In this document: positions 5,270 through 5,436 of the stretch, piece by piece
Layout of the letters: each line of letters begins with the position of its first letter
How positions within the stretch are numbered: position 1 is the first letter of the stretch
DNA from: Motiliproteus sp048265065
Lineage (GTDB): Bacteria > Pseudomonadota > Gammaproteobacteria > Pseudomonadales > Balneatricaceae
Assembly: GCA_048265065.1 (NCBI GenBank)
Contig: JBLXCH010000180.1
Coordinates: 1-5,436, forward strand
Direction: 5' to 3'
DNA: 5,436 bases
Notes under the pieces: model-generated
Database searches by the model: none
Told to the model about the DNA's origin: nothing
The model's input: the letters and a program-made list of their open reading frames with translations, nothing else
Translations under genes and position numbers: made by a program

Positions 5270-5436
5270 CTGCAGTCAACGGATTCCCGCCAACCCGACA
5301 CTCGCCCCCTTTCCTGGCCGACAAACGCGCTCGTCCCTCCACGCCTGCGGTGTGTTTAGGAGGTCAGTTCTCTTGCACCGGCCGCCATGGCTCCAGGGCA
5401 GGCCGTGCGGTGCTGCTCTCCGGGTTTTGAGGTTGC

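Larger units (their letters stand above)
4793..5436. other. Stretch without a recognisable gene; several dyads, GC-rich right end
   Basis: I see no credible coding region or attC here. The left part (4800-5060) is AT-rich and holds repeated palindromes, a likely control region for the minus-strand genes. The right part becomes GC-rich from about 5200 and contains a nested inverted repeat (5173-5269). A plus-strand frame is open from GTG 5232 to the window end, but its translation (proline- and arginine-rich, no recognised motif, no ribosome binding site) looks like a by-product of GC-rich DNA. If an integron integrase and attI exist, they would be expected to the right of this stretch. Confidence 0.6.

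Noticed and set aside
5232..5436. Plus-strand frame open from GTG to the window edge
   Set aside because: Low-complexity proline/arginine-rich translation, no Shine-Dalgarno site and no recognised motif; it may be only a GC-rich by-product.

Overview
The window looks like gammaproteobacterial accessory DNA, most likely Pseudomonas. This is an inference from the tRNA-Val(GAC) gene, the P2-type portal remnant next to it, and a run of integron-type recombination sites; chromosomal integrons are known in several Pseudomonas species. No housekeeping protein gene is present to settle the genus.

Layout, left to right. (1) 15-91: a complete tRNA-Val(GAC) with encoded CCA, followed by a terminator-like hairpin. 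(2) About 260-945 (+): a decayed P2-family phage portal gene, lacking its N-terminal part and carrying an in-frame TAG and a one-base deletion. (3) 1172-2182 (+): an AT-rich gene with a strong Shine-Dalgarno site. It codes for a DUF4365-type protein whose N-terminal half has the D...QxK signature of a PD-(D/E)XK nuclease-like fold. It begins about 230 bp beyond the 3' end of the portal remnant, the side on which P2-like prophages carry variable old/tin-type antiphage cargo. (4) About 2290-4800 (- strand, read right to left): integron gene cassettes. Four genes are each followed by an attC-like site; three sites are good (4289-4346, 3923-3997, 3007-3092) and the last is degenerate (2289-2369). 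The genes are a single-pass membrane protein (TTG start), a 91-residue protein of unknown function, a predicted PD-(D/E)XK nuclease-like protein broken by a frameshift, and a membrane-anchored prokaryotic YEATS (pYEATS) protein broken by a one-base frameshift. No integron integrase or clear attI is in the window, so this is either the interior or end of a larger array or an attC cluster without an integrase. (5) 4793-5436: no recognisable gene. It has two perfect copies of a 12-bp palindrome (AAGGTATACCTT), several other dyads, and a nested inverted repeat at 5173-5269 that could fold as a structured RNA.

Taken together, the region reads as a tRNA-linked cargo site. At least three genes (DUF4365, the nuclease-like protein and pYEATS) belong to types common in bacterial defence or conflict loci. 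Each attC-bounded gene is an independent cassette, so the pYEATS/nuclease pairing need not be an obligate system. Three separate frameshifts in 5.4 kb mean that assembly error should be excluded before calling the cassette genes dead.
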